Below are positions 48,984-61,098 of a DNA stretch of 64,000 nt, piece after piece. The stretch comes from Branchiostoma floridae (Eukaryota; Chordata; Leptocardii; Amphioxiformes; Branchiostomatidae). The DNA is taken from assembly GCF_000003815.2 (NCBI RefSeq), contig NC_049996.1:5035277-5099276 (forward strand), given 5' to 3'. The position numbers were made by a program, and so were the translations under genes. Under the pieces are notes generated by a model that ran no database searches, was not told the origin of the DNA, and worked only from the letters and a program-made list of their open reading frames with translations. The first letter of the stretch is position 1, and each line of letters opens with the position of its first letter.

Positions 48984-51900
48984 GGATCCCTGTCTGCTCC
49001 TCTGGCTCCCTGTCTGTCTGGCTCCCTGTCTCCCTGTCTGGCTAGCTGTCTGTCTATCACACTGTCAATCTTGCTTCCTGTCTGTCTGACTCTCTGTCCG
49101 TCTGGCTTCCTGTCTGTCTCTTCTTGTCTGTCTCTCTCCCTGTCTGTCTGGCTCCCTGTCTGTCTGGCTCCCTGTCCGTCTGGCTTCCTGTCTGTCTGGC
49201 TCCTGTCTGTCTCATTTACCGTCTGTCTGTCTCCCTCTCTGTCTCATTTACTGTCTGTCTGGATCCATGTCTATCTGGCTTCCTGTCTGCCTGGTACGCT
49301 GTCTGTCTGGCTAGCTGTCTGTCTCTCTCCCTGTCTGTCTGACTCCCTGTCTGTCTGGCTCCCTGTCTGTCAAGCTCCCTGTCTGTCTGGCTCCCTGTTT
49401 CTCGGGCTCCCTGTCTATCTGGCTTCCTGTCTGGCTGGCTCGCTGTCTATCTGGCTTCCTGTCTGGCTGGCTCCCTGTCTGTCTCATTTACTGTCTGTCT
49501 GGCTCCCTGTCTGTCTGGCTCCCCGTCTGGCTGGCTCGCTGTCTATCTGGCTTCCTGTTTCTATGCCTTCATGTCTTTTTGGCTCCCTGTTTTTCTGGCT
49601 CATTGTCTGTCTGGCTACCTGTCTGTCAGACAGGGATCCTCTCTGTCTGGCTTCTTGTCTGTCTATTTCTCTGATTGTCTGGCTCCCTGTCTGTTTCATT
49701 TAATGTCTGTCTGGCTCCCTGTCTGTCACACTTACTGTTTGTCTGGCTTCCTGTCTGGCTGGCTCCTGTCTGCCTGGCACGCTGTCTGTCTGGCTAGCTG
49801 TCTGTCTATCTCCCTGTCTGTCTGGCTTCCTGTCTGTCTATCTCCCTGTCTGTCTGGCTCCCTGTCTGTCTAGATTCGTGTCTGTCTGGCTTCCTGTCTG
49901 CCAAATGACCTGTCCGTCTGGATCCCCGTCTGTCTGTCTGGCTCCCTGTCTGTCTGTCCGTCTATCTGGCTCCTTGTCTGTCTGGCTCCCTGTCAGTCTC
50001 ATTTACTGTCTGGCTCCCCGTCTGTCTTGCTCCTTGTCTGTCTTGCTCCTTGTCTGTCTGGCTCCCTGTCTGTCTTTCTCGATCTCTGTCTGGCTCCCTA
50101 TCCGTCTGGATCCCCGTCTGTCTGGATCCCTGTCTGTCTGTCTGGATCCCTATCAGGCTCTCTGTCTGTCTGGCTCCCTGTCCGTCTGGCTTCCTATCTG
50201 TCTGGCTCTCTGTCTGTCTCATTTACTGTCTGTCTAGATCCATGTCTGTCTGGCTTCCTGCCTGTCTGTCTTGCTCCATGTCTGTCTGTCTGTCTCATTT
50301 ACTGTCTTGCTCCTTGTCTGTCTTGCTCCTTGTCCGTCTGGCTCCCTGTCTGTCTGTCTCGATCTCTGTCTGGCTCCCTATCCGTCTGGATCCCCGTCTG
50401 TCTGGATCCCTGTCTGCCTGTCTGGATCCCTGTCTGTCTATCAGGCTCTCTGTCTGTCTGGATCCCTGTCCGTCTGGCTTCCTATCTGTCTGGCTCCCTG
50501 TCTGTCTCATTTACTGTCTGTCTGGCTCACTCTATGTCTCATTTACTGTCTGTCTGGATCACCGTCTGTCTCTCTCCCTGTCTGGCTGGCTCCCTGTCTG
50601 TCTGGATCCCTGTCTGTCTGGCTTCCTGCTTGTCTGTGTGGCTCCCTGTCTGTCTGCCTGGCTCTCTGTCTGTCTGGCTCCCTGTCTGTCTGTCTGTCTA
50701 GCTCCCTGTCTGTCTGTCTGGCTCCCTGTCTGTCTGGCTCCCTGTCTGTTTGGATCTCTGTCTTTCTAGCTCCCTGTCTGTGTCTCTCTCTTTGTCTATC
50801 TAGCTCCCTGTCTGTCTGGCTCCCCTGTCTGTCTGGCTCCCTGTCTGCCAAATGCCCTGTCTGTCTGGATCCCCGTCTGTCTCTCTGCCTGTCTGGCTGG
50901 CTCCCTATCTGTCTGGCTCCCTGTCTATCTGTCTTGCTCCCTGTCTGTCTGTCTGGCTCCCTGTCTGTCTGTCTGTCTTGCTGGCTCCCTGTCTGTCTGG
51001 CTCCCTGTCTGTCTGGCTTCATGTCTGTTCATCTCCATGTTTGTCTGGCTCCCTGTCTGTTTGACTCTCTGTCCGTCTCGCTTCCTGTCTTTTTCTCTCG
51101 CTATTTGTCTGGCTCCCTGTCTGTCAGGCTCCCTGTCTGTCTCATTTAATGTCTACCTGGCTCCCTGTCTGTCTCATTTACTGTCTGTCTGGCTCCCTGT
51201 CTGTCTGGTTCCCTGTCTATCTGACTCCCCGTCTGTCAGCCTCCTCGTCTGTCTGGCTCCCTATCTGAAAGCCTTCCCGTCTGTCTTGCTCCTTGTCTGT
51301 CTGGCTCCGTGACTGCCTGGCTCCCTGTCTGTCTTTCTCTATCTCTGTCTGTCTCATTTACTGTGTGTCTGGTTTCCTCTCTGTCTCATTTACTGTCCGT
51401 CAGTCCCTGTCTGTCTGGCTCCCTGACTCTCTTTTTGGCTCCATGTCTGTCTTTAGGGCTCCCTGTCTGCCTGGCTCCTTGTCTGTCTGGCTCTTTGTCT
51501 TTTTGGCTCCCTGTTTGTCGCTCTCGATGTCTGTCGGTCTCCCTGTCTATCTGGCTCCCTGTCTATCTGGCTTCCTGTTTACCTGGCTCCCTGTCTGTCT
51601 GGTTCCCTGTCTGTCTGGATCCCTGTCTGGATCCCTGTCAGTCTGGATCCCTGTCCGTCTGGATCCCTGTCTCTCTGTCTGGATCCCTGTCTTTCTGTCA
51701 GGCTCGCTGTCTGTCTATCTCCCTGTCTGTCTGGCTTCCTATCTGTCTGGCTCCCAGCCTGTCTCATTTACGGTCTGTCTGGCTCACTCTCTGTCTCATT
51801 TACTGTCTGTCTGGATCACCGTCTGTCTGGCTCCCTGTCTGTCTGGCTCCCTGTCTGTCTGGATCCCTGTCTGTCTGGCTCCCTGCTTGTCCTCCTGGCT

Positions 51901-53262
51901 CCATGTCTGTCTGTCTGGCTCCCTGTTTGTCTATCTCGATGTCTTTCTGGCACCCTGTCTGTCTGGCTCCCTGTCAGTCTGGCTCTCTGTCTGTCTGGCT
52001 CCCTGTTTGTCTCTCTCGATGTCTATCTGGCTCCCCTGTCTGTCTGGCTCCCTTTCTGCCAAATGTCCTGTCTGTCTGAATCCCCTTCTGTCTCTCTCCC
52101 TGTCTGTCTGGCTCCAGATCTGTCTGGCTCCCTGTCTGTCTGTTTGGCTCCCTGTCTGTCTGTCTGTCTGGCTCCCTGTCTGTCTGGCTCCCTGTTTGTC
52201 TGGCTGGACCCCTGTCTGTCTGGCTGGCTCACTCTATGTCTCATTTACTGTCTGTCTGGATCACCGTCTGTCTGGTTCCCTGTCTGTCTGGATCCCTGTC
52301 TGTCTGGCTCCCTGCCTGTCCTTTTGGCTCCCTGTCTGTCTGGCTCTCTCTCTGTCTGGCTCTCTGTCTGTCTATCTCGATGTCTGTTAGGCTCCCTGTC
52401 TGTCTGGCTCTCTGTCTGTCTGGCTCCCTGTCTGTCTCTCTCGATGTCTTTCTGGCTCCCTGTCTGTCTGGCTCCCTGTCTGCCAAATGTCCTGTCTGTG
52501 TGGATCCCTGTCTGGCTTGATCCCTATCTGTCTGGCTCTCTCTCTGTCTATCTCCCTGTTTGTCTGGCTCCCTGTCTGTTTGACTCTCTGTCCGGCTGGC
52601 TTCCCGTCTTTTTCTCTCCCTGTGTGCCTGGCTCCCTGTGTGCCTGGCTCCCTGTCTGTCTGGCTCCCTGTCTGTCTCATTTAATGTCTATCTGGCTCCC
52701 TGTCTGTCTTATTTACTGTCTGTCTGACTCCCTGTTTGTCTGCCTCCCTGTCTATCTGGCTCCCCGTCTGTCAGCCTCCTCGTCTGTCTGGCTCCTTGTC
52801 TGCCAGGCTCCCTGTCTGTCTTTCTAGATCTCTGTCTGGCTCCCTATCTGTCTGGATCCCTCTCGTCTGGCTCCCTGTCTGCCTGTCTGTCTGTCTGGCT
52901 CCCTGTCTGTCTGGCTCCCTGTCTGTCTGGCTTCCTGTCTCTCTGACTCCCTGTTTCTCTCATTTACTGTGTGTCTGGCTCCCTCTCTGTCTCATTTACT
53001 GTCTGTCTGGATCCCTGTCTGTCTGGATCCCTGTCTGTCTGTCTGGCTCCATGTCTGTCTTTCGGGCTCCCTGTCTGTCTGGCTCCCTGTCTGGCTGGCT
53101 CTCTGTCTGTCTTGCTCCTTGTCTGTCTCTCTCGATGTCTGTCTGGCTCCCTGTCTATCTTACTCCCTGTCTACCTGGCTTCCTGTCTGTCTGTCTCCCT
53201 GTCTGTCTGTCTGTCTCCATTTCTGCCTGGCTCCCTGTTTGTCTGGCTCTCTGTATATCCGT
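45876..53262. repeat. 7.4-kb minisatellite, 16-bp unit CTGTCTGTCTGGCTCC
   Basis: Several hundred diverged copies of a 16-bp unit built from four tetramers (CTGT CTGT CTGG CTCC). Variant units (TCTCATTTACTGTCTG, CTGCCAAATGTCCTG, TTTCTCGATCTCTG) recur in blocks, giving higher-order repeats. For example, about 140 bp at 50,025-50,165 recurs at 50,310-50,450, and CTGCCAAATG-type units occur near 48,168, 49,900, 50,845, 52,056 and 52,480. It lies wholly in intron 1 of the minus-strand lectin gene. Long open frames on both strands follow from the unit, not from coding. Confidence 0.97.
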
Positions 53263-53269
53263 CGTATTA

Positions 53270-53450
53270 AAACAGGCATTTAGGAAAATTATAAGGACGC
53301 TCGGTGGTTCAAATTGCAATATTTTCAAAATATTCCAGTTTGAAACAACCGTTCGTTGACTTGATATCCCTGAATACTCTGCTTTCAAAAACAACGGGTA
53401 TAGGTTACCCCACGAATAAAGCTGAATTAGCGCTATATCCACAAAGTAAA
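53270..53450. mobile_element. Partial copy of the 22.0-kb MITE family
   Basis: CGTTGACTTGATATCCCTGA, AACAACGGGTATAGGTTACC and GAATTAGCGCT match the right arm of the element at 21,995-22,220. The left arm is lost or diverged where it meets the minisatellite. Confidence 0.7.
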
Positions 53451-53764
53451 AGATAGTTTAGTAGTGTGGAGTTTCTAAGTTAAGGTACCACGCTTATTAT
53501 CATGGGGTCTGGCTTCTGCTTTAAAGGCAGTGGACAACATAGCAACACACGCTCCATAATGAGCTGGTTTTATGATTTGAAAAAAGGCTTTGGATTAATT
53601 TTTTGGTTACTGTTTGAAATAATATGTTTCTTTTGTTAAATCGGTAAGTGTTTAAAAGACCTAATTCTCTGCGAAAACTGAAGTAGTGTAACAAATGGAA
53701 ACTCGTGAACTGGGATAAAAAAATTGCAAAACTCATGGATTTCTTGCAATATTCTTTATCATCA

Positions 53765-53965
53765 TATACATGTAGCCATGCGCTGCTGGCCAATCAGAAG
53801 GCCCCATTCTACGTTGTTCATGACGCCGTAACACATAGATTCCGGCCAGGCCGGTGTGTTCGCTCCTTCTGATGGTTAGAATAAATCAACACTGGCACCA
53901 GTGTCGATGCAAATCGACATCGGTGCTGGTGTCGATTCATTCTGACTAATCAGAAGGAACAATGC
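53765..53965. repeat. Dispersed repeat with hairpin, also at the window's right end
   Basis: GCCAATCAGAAGGCCCC, ATGACGCCGTAACACATAGA and TTCCGGCCAGGC recur at 63,912-64,000. A strong imperfect hairpin (CACTGGCACCAGTGTCGAT with ATCGACATCGGTGCTGGTG) lies at 53,893-53,938. Confidence 0.75.
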
Positions 53966-54514
53966 ACACATGATAGTAAGGGATATGCAGGCACAGGCCG
54001 ATCAAAAGGAGCGAAAAATGGGCCAGAGCAGAGGGAATAAGTACAAACAATAATAAGGGGGTGGGGGTGGGGTGACTCCTTGTGTTAAAATTGGTAATGA
54101 GTTGTTCTGAAGAGCCAAAGACTACATTGTTTCGAATCTTTTCTGTGGAAATTTTGGTTTCAAAATTCAATTTGTGAACTCCTTACAAATTTATGTACCA
54201 AAAAAAAAAAAAAAAGGTGACTTTTCAGCAATTCGACAAAAACGGAATGCACACTGTCTTATAGTACCATAGGATTCTATGCGTCATACAGGAGTTTGCA
54301 AGTTTGGGTAAGCTATATGATAATAACGTTAATGAACCGCCCGTTACTCTGTGCAAATGGTGTCATATACACTTCGGGGCGGGTTCTTAACCCTTAATTT
54401 TATCATAAATATCAGTATTGTATATTTCTGGAAATAATTGTGCTATATTGCTGAGGTTGCAATTAGTGATTTAGTATGTGAAAGATCAACTTGAATATGT
54501 GCTTATGCGCTTGA

Positions 54515-54720
54515 GCCCGAGCAGAGGTTAGGCTCCGGCTGTATTTTGACGTTCTTTTAGTCGTTTTTATCGGACTTTCTATTTTGTATCATATTTTGTA
54601 TATGAGTATTATCAAAACCTAACTCAAGCCGGACACAGTGAAATACAAAATAGAAAGCCCGATAAAAATGACTAAAAAAAACGTTACAAACACCATCCTG
54701 AGCCTAATCTCTGCTTGAAG
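54515..54720. mobile_element. Inverted-repeat element beside the first lectin exon
   Basis: GCAGAGGTTAGGCTCCGGCT..TTTATCGGACTTTCTATTTT on the left mirrors AAAATAGAAAGCCCGATAAA..GAGCCTAATCTCTGC on the right. Arms are about 80 bp. Confidence 0.8.
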
Positions 54721-54775
54721 AGTACTCCCTTTAGCAGTGTGAACAAGCTACATAAAACAATGTAAACAAGCACAC

Positions 54776-54875
54776 CTGTATGTACATCTTGTGATGAAGA
54801 TGATACTGCATTATGTATAACTTGAGTATCTTTTCTGTGAGTCTCATGACGTAGCTTCTCTCCCTGCGTGCTCAT
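54776..54875 (-). CDS. Lectin gene, first coding exon (cytoplasmic tail)
   Basis: ATG at 54,875-54,873; donor ACAG|GTGTGC leaves in phase 1, as the transmembrane exon requires. It reads MSTQGEKLRHETHRKDTQVI then a Ser-rich end SSSSQDVHT. It is hydrophilic with no signal peptide, consistent with a type II topology. The start ATG and about 15 codons are mirrored on the plus strand at 57,887. Confidence 0.75.
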
Positions 54876-55406
54876 GGTCTGTAGAGTAACGGAAGGGACC
54901 AGAATACTGGAACCACTGCGAGAACTCTTCGGTCACACAATTGCAACTTGATATGTCTGGTTGAAATCTCGCCAACAATAAGAAATGATTATAAACATGT
55001 AATCTACAGCACTTAATCTTTAGATGTTGGAGACTTCAAAACCTGCACAGCAGTTCTAACAACTAGTAAATCAGTTCGATATCAAAGTAGAAACAAGTAG
55101 AGTATGCCTTATAACGATATTAATCATAACAAGTAGAGTATGCCTTATAGCGATATTAATCATGTGATATCTGTTGACTAATACACGAGTTTAAAGAAAT
55201 ATCTACTAGCATATACTTATTTTATAATTGCACGATATCAGAAATTGAAGTATGTAAAGTGACATAAAGCTGCTAAATAACCAATCTTTAGCAGTTTGTA
55301 AGTACATGAGATATTGTTTACTGAATCTAGTTCGTTTGATCAGGCCCATTGAATGTATATGTATCATATCTGTGTACAGTCGTTATAAGAAAAATAAAAT
55401 TACATC
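54824..55406. repeat. Inverted duplication, left arm
   Basis: Read on the minus strand, this arm matches 57,350-57,937 on the plus strand. Shared words include GGGCCTGATCAAACGAAC, TTTGATATCGAACTG, CATCTAAAGATTAAGTGCTG, GAGATTTCAACCAGACATAT and GACCGAAGAGTTCTCG, then ATGAGCAC-CAGGGAGAG. The arms diverge by small indels and substitutions. Confidence 0.9.
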
Positions 55407-55534
55407 TCTTTGTGCCAATGAATCGGCGGCAGCTTGATCATTTGTCATGAAATATTGATAGGAATATAAATAAATAACCCGACATTCAGTGATTAATCTG
55501 TACCCAAGCTACGTGTTGCGACTAGTTTACAGAC

Positions 55535-55663
<129 letters not shown>

Positions 55664-56325
55664 GAGTCCATTCCAAGACACCATGAGGGTTTTTAGGCGA
55701 TATTTATAATTATTCAATATTTTCAAAAAATTGACTAAGAAAATACTCATATCTTTGAATTTCTTTGAATATTTTAGAAACATTTTGAAAGTAACTGTAC
55801 AAAAATATCTTTATTTAGAATAATTGTGAAACCTCTCTGTGATTATTTCACATTTACAAATATTTACAAAAAATGGTAAACCTGGCCAAATGGTAAAATT
55901 AGTTTATTGCCCCCATAAAAGTAAGCCCTATTGTTGCATCTGTATATTTTTAGATTTCACTGCTGGGCACTGGCGGTTCCTTTGTAGTGGGCCATTGTTT
56001 CATGGCACCCAACCATACTTTGCAAGGATGTGTGAATTGCTATCTTCCCAGGCCACCGAACCATTTACAAAAATGGTAGAAAATGGTAGAAAATGGTAAA
56101 TAATGGTAGAATGCTGTTATCATTATTTAGAAACCATTAGAAGTATCCAATTCCACACCATGAATATTTCCAAAGTTTTACAGGACCAGGGAAATATCTA
56201 TAAAGTTGAAACAGTGTTAAAACTATTTCTGAAGTATGAAATGTCCTAGACATATAATTACAACACTTTAAAATCAATTCTAAACAATGGCAACAAACAT
56301 CCGCACGGTGTCTTGGAATGGACTA
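55664..56325. mobile_element. Inverted-repeat element inserted in an AAT microsatellite
   Basis: AGTCCATTCCAAGACACC (55,665-55,682) and its exact reverse complement (56,307-56,324) bound about 660 bp. AAT arrays in the same orientation adjoin both ends, so a single array seems to have been split by insertion. The interior has short TGGTAGAAAA repeats and no transposase. Confidence 0.85.
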
Positions 56326-56328
56326 ATG

Positions 56329-56488
<160 letters not shown>

Positions 56489-56640
56489 TTATTGGGTTTA
56501 TTTCAAAGTACAGATTCAGGACACAGAAATTGACCCTTGGTTACACATGTACTAATAAAGTTGTAACATAACATGAACACTATAATGAGGACATTTAAAA
56601 TCGTGGCACAAAGAAATGTAAATTTGTTTTTCGTGCATGG
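56489..56640 (-). mobile_element. Probable retroposon end with an ATT tail, copy 1
   Basis: GAAATTGACCCTTGGTTACA, CATGTACTAATAAAGTTGTAA and GAGGACATTTAAAATCGTGG follow the AAT array. The same order follows the array at 57.24 kb. Read on the minus strand, a unique sequence ends in (ATT)n, the form of a SINE or LINE 3' end. Confidence 0.6.
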
Positions 56641-57081
56641 TTCACGTTACCTTTCCCATCTATTTTAGGAGCTGTCGTCAAAGTTTAAAACGTTACCTTT
56701 ATCTGTCATGGTTTCCACCAAATAAGCTGCTGTCAGTAACAGTTTGGCCGCTGGCCTGAACTGAAACTCGCACCAACTGGTGACCAACCAGAAGAAGCGA
56801 TACACCCAGGGCTAGCTGGGATCTAGGTGTTACGCCTACCTCCTATTTTCGCAAAATAATATCAAAATGCTTATACACGTGGAGCATTATACATTTTGTC
56901 ATTGATTATGCATCTGAGGTCTTCATTTGTCACTGTTGATCATCTTTGCACAGGTTGTTCAGTTCATGAAAGTCTTATCTTAGCAAAGAAGGCTATTTAT
57001 ATGTCTTCAAAAATTATGTAAATATGACAATTATTTTAATAATTCATGTCTAACAATGTTCTCCTTTCCCTCGCGTAGAAG

Positions 57082-57349
<268 letters not shown>

Positions 57350-57372
<23 letters not shown>

Positions 57373-57937
57373 GTTTTTTGTGTGACGCCCGCAGACATAT
57401 TTGATACATTTGCATCCAATGGGCCTGATCAAACGAACCAGACGCAACAAACAATACATATGTACTTTCAAACTGCCTATGACACTGTCAGATTGATTAT
57501 TTAGACAACAGAAGGCAAATTTATGTCGCTTCACATACTACAATTTCTTAACATCGGACAATTGTAAAAGGGGAATATACTATTATATATTCTTTTAACT
57601 CGAGTAATAGTCATCAGATATCACATGCGTGTATTAGTCATTAGATATCACGATTATTATTGGTATAAGGCATTGTGTGTACTTTGATATCGAACTGTTT
57701 GACTTTTGTTATAACTGCTGTGCAGGTTTTTAAGTCTCCGACATCTAAAGATTAAGTGCTGTAGATTACCTATTTATAATCATTTCTTGTTGTTGACGAG
57801 ATTTCAACCAGACATATCAAGTTGTGTGACCGAAGAGTTCTCGTGGTGATTCCAGTAGTCTGGCCCCCTTTGTTACTGTACAGACCATGAGCACACAGGG
57901 AGAGACGCCACGTCAGGTGACTCACAGTAGAGATACT
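57350..57937 (+). repeat. Inverted duplication, right arm, with a copied start codon
   Basis: This arm mirrors 54,824-55,406. It includes ATG at 57,887 reading MSTQGETPRQVTHSRDTG. Homology stops at a run of 13 G (57,938-57,950), after which no donor like that of the minus-strand exon is found. It is therefore a broken copy of the first lectin exon, or a first exon that now splices differently. Confidence 0.85.
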
Positions 57938-57950
57938 GGGGGGGGGGGGG

Positions 57951-59469
57951 CGAATCCGCAGCCTGTTGGCACACAGAGTTGTGCCAGCACGTAAAGTTCT
58001 ACCGCGTGTCTGCGTGCTCCAAAATCCGTCGGATTGCCTATGAGTTCGTACGGAGTCGGTACTTACCACTCACGGATCCCGAAATATTGCCCACGTTTTG
58101 GCACGTAGACAGCAGCGGGTTGTGCCCTTAGCTTAAGAGGTGATCGCCGCATTGTTTGACAGAGCGCGACAAACAACTGTGCTTCAAACTTTACTACAGC
58201 TGAATGTCACGTTTTGCGAAGTGCGAAGCAGCTGGCGATTTTTTTGGTCCTTTAGGAATCCTTCCACATTGAATTTTAAAATCTACTACTAACAAAAAAA
58301 TCACGGGTCTTAGTACCAAGTGTGCAGATGTTGACACACTGACAGCACCAAATCCGCAGGTGTTTTGTGGCACCTTTTAGACAAGTTAGCCGTGAGCCTC
58401 GGTGGGCGTCATTCCACCCTCATGGGGGAGGGGCACGGCGAGTATCGAACTTAGGACCTACTGATTCTGATTCCTACGCTCTAGCCGTTGCTACACCAAC
58501 CCCCCGTAGTAGTAAAATCTACTACTAGTAGTACAGAAGCCAGTGAAATCAAATTAGAATGTGGAACCGGCCGGTACGGCAATCCCTCCCACTCCTAGCA
58601 CGTAAAACACAACTGAACTTCCGACCCCTAGCTACGTGACAATGTATAGTTGTTGTTTTTTTCGTGAACTTAGCTTTTAGACACTATGGACATATTGTAA
58701 TACAGTACCGCTATATATGAAAAATAAACAATACAATCGCTTTAATTAACAGTAAAGCATGGTCAAGATATTATTATGGAATAAAGAATATGTCAGGGAT
58801 GAGCGGAAGCTGAATGTTTCCTTACTACCACTACTGCTACAACTTCGTTCGTTCGTTCGTTCGGTCGACGTGATCAGACATGTTCGCACATGTTTACACA
58901 CGACGGGGTTACAACTAATAGTACTACAACTACTATAAATACTGCTCTTACTGGTACAACAATTACTACTGGTACTATGATTACTACTACTTCTGCTACT
59001 AGTTCTATTTTTTTAATTATTTTCAAGAAAGGTTGGACCATGAGTTCATTCTCCAGAAGTCTTTATTTCACGTCGTGTCGATCGGGCCCGTTTTAGATAA
59101 TCATGTTCAAATGTCTTTAAAATCGGTTTTGTTTAAGTGAGGCTTTTAATTTTGTAGGCAACATTAGACAATGTTGCTATAAGTACCATTGTTTTAAGAA
59201 AGTAAATGGACTACATTATGAACCAAAATTTAACCATTTTTGGCGTTTATCAAAAGGTTAAGAAATCACAAAACCCACTCATTATGTTGGACGTTGGTCT
59301 GTTTATTGTCTAATGCCATATAAATTTGAATACCCGCATTACGTGGTAACTGTAGGTTTAGAAAGACAGTATTGATACTTAATATTTCAATTTATTTTCA
59401 CTTTGAGACGGTACTTTATGATTTAGGCATGATTTTCCAATTGCAATAAAAATAATCCTTTTGTCACAG
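57951..59469. other. Intergenic or intron region with a SINE and short repeats
   Basis: No exon is supported. A CGTT microsatellite run (TTCGTTCGTTCG) lies at about 58,850-58,863, and an ACTACTACT-type tract at about 58,920-58,995. The SINE-like sequence is listed separately. Confidence 0.4.
58441..58506 (-). mobile_element. tRNA-derived SINE head
   Basis: The minus strand reads TGGTGTAGCAACGGCTAGAG (A box) and about 25 bases later AAGTTCGATACT (B box). The body probably continues toward about 58,380 (minus). It does not fold as a complete tRNA. Confidence 0.55.
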
Positions 59470-59679
59470 GTATTGGAAATACCATACAAGTATCGACTAC
59501 CAACAAAAGGGATGACAACAACACCCTCAGGCAGATGGGTGCTACAAAAAAAGGTGGTGATCATGTGGCTAACATAGAAGCAGGGAACGCATTTTCCGTA
59601 ACTATAGGCGGAAATGTGATTGGATTGGCTGACAACACGATGTACACGACTGGTTTGATCCAACAATCTGGACCCAGAG
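59470..59679 (+). CDS. Lectin paralogue, putative cytoplasmic exon with a Gly/Asn-rich motif
   Basis: Acceptor TTTTGTCACAG and donor AGAG|GTATTC bound 210 bp, phase 1 on both sides, like the next two exons. It reads IGNTIQVSTTNKRDDNNTLR, HVANIEAGNAFSVTIGGNVI and GLADNTMYTTGLIQQSGPR. The repeated V-I-G-x-x-N-T pattern recalls RHIM-like amyloid motifs, but it lacks the core Q and exact spacing. It is presumed to be cytoplasmic because it precedes the transmembrane exon. Function unknown. No exon upstream of it was found. Confidence 0.6.
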
Positions 59680-61002
59680 GTATTCTTCTTGTTTGTACCC
59701 TATGAGAAAAAAAAACAACATCTAAATACATAATATAATTTCTGTATGCAGGCCGTACTTACACGTTCTGTGTACGTTCAGTTTCCTTAGTCACTCTACT
59801 CGCTGTATGGGGCACGCGCGTCGTCCTTACTGGCACGCAAAATGACCGCACATCTTGAACTTGAGATATTTCAAGTTTACGACAATACATGTAATATATG
59901 CCTTTACCTCTTAGCTAAAGTCCATTTGACTAAATCAAAAAATGAGTCCGTTATACAACCGACGGTATTTTCTTGTGACCCACCCTCGTAAAAACTCTAC
60001 TAAATATTTCTGTGTTCTTACATTTTCTTGTTCTTTGTTTGATATGCATGATGAAGTTTATTGTACAGTAAAATGAGGACTTACTTGATACTTATTTGAT
60101 CAGTTAGAAAGTTTCGTCACGAAACACGCATAGTTTATTTGTTTTCTTTTGATTTAAATACCAGTGATGTTTAAAAAAATTCCCTTTCCACCAAAAGATA
60201 TAAATAATTAAATGGGAATTATTCCAATTGTTTGGAATAAAAAACTGATAAAATGCTGATAACAAATAGCAACACTTGATGAATAAAAAGACACCACAGG
60301 TACAAGTTAACATTTAGTTTGAAATGAGATCTAAGCAGGATTTAAAGAAGAATATCAGTTTTTTTTAGTAAAAACGTACGCATTTTAAATGTAATTTCGT
60401 TTTCTGAATATTATCTTTCCATAGCTTGTATCTTGGATATCAACAAAGAAATATTTTCGAATCACTTGTCTGCAACAACCCCACGCAAAACAAATCAAGA
60501 ATGTTTTGCGATGATTGCTTTTTGATTTTTATCCAGACCACTTAATTTCATTATAAGATGTATTCTTTGTTTTTTTTTAGCAATCAAAACACGTAGTCAA
60601 AATGTGTGTACGTGTCTTTAGATCTATGCTATTTTCTAAAACTAATGATACGCGGAATATGAATATTCTTTTTCCCTTTTATCCCCTTGGACCATAACAA
60701 AACAGTAATGCTCCGATTCAAATCATAAGCAAGATAATAGACACACCGAAGGATGAGCAGGGTATAGAACGTCAAATAAGTGAAACATCAAGGAATGTCT
60801 TGCACATATATGTGCATGTTACAATTTGCAAATTTAAGTAGATGAAAAAAAAATCAAAATTAACATAATAATCTCTATAACGGTATGGATACTTGTATTG
60901 TAGTGATAAGGGAACTTTTAATGTTTCTGGTAATAAATTTTTCTTTATATGTTCTTTGGTTTCTTGATTTTTATAATGCAATTTGCCTACTTGATTGCAC
61001 AG

Positions 61003-61098
61003 AACTTCCAGCAATTCCCCAATGGAGCACACGAGATGGAAATCCTGATGACTGTGATGAAGATCCTGACAGCCACGTGTACCATAATTTCGAATCAG
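61003..61098 (+). CDS. Lectin paralogue, cytoplasmic exon with tyrosine motif
   Basis: Acceptor TTGATTGCACAG and donor TCAG|GTGAGG bound 96 bp, phase 1 to phase 1. It reads ELPAIPQWSTRDGNPDDCDE then DPDSHVYHNFES. VYHNF has the form of a YxNx SH2-binding site, which suggests signalling (inference). A decayed copy of this whole exon makes up most of the following intron. Confidence 0.75.

Noticed and set aside
45863-53359. Long open frames (up to about 580 codons) of Cys/Leu/Pro/Ser-rich protein on plus and Gln/Asp/Arg-rich protein on minus
   Set aside because: They follow from a 16-bp repeat without stops in any frame. All frames give the same cycle, there are no splice or domain signals, and the array lies in an intron.
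59379-59666. Minus-strand open frame of 95 codons
   Set aside because: It overlaps a splice-bounded plus-strand exon with matching phases and has no recognised domain.
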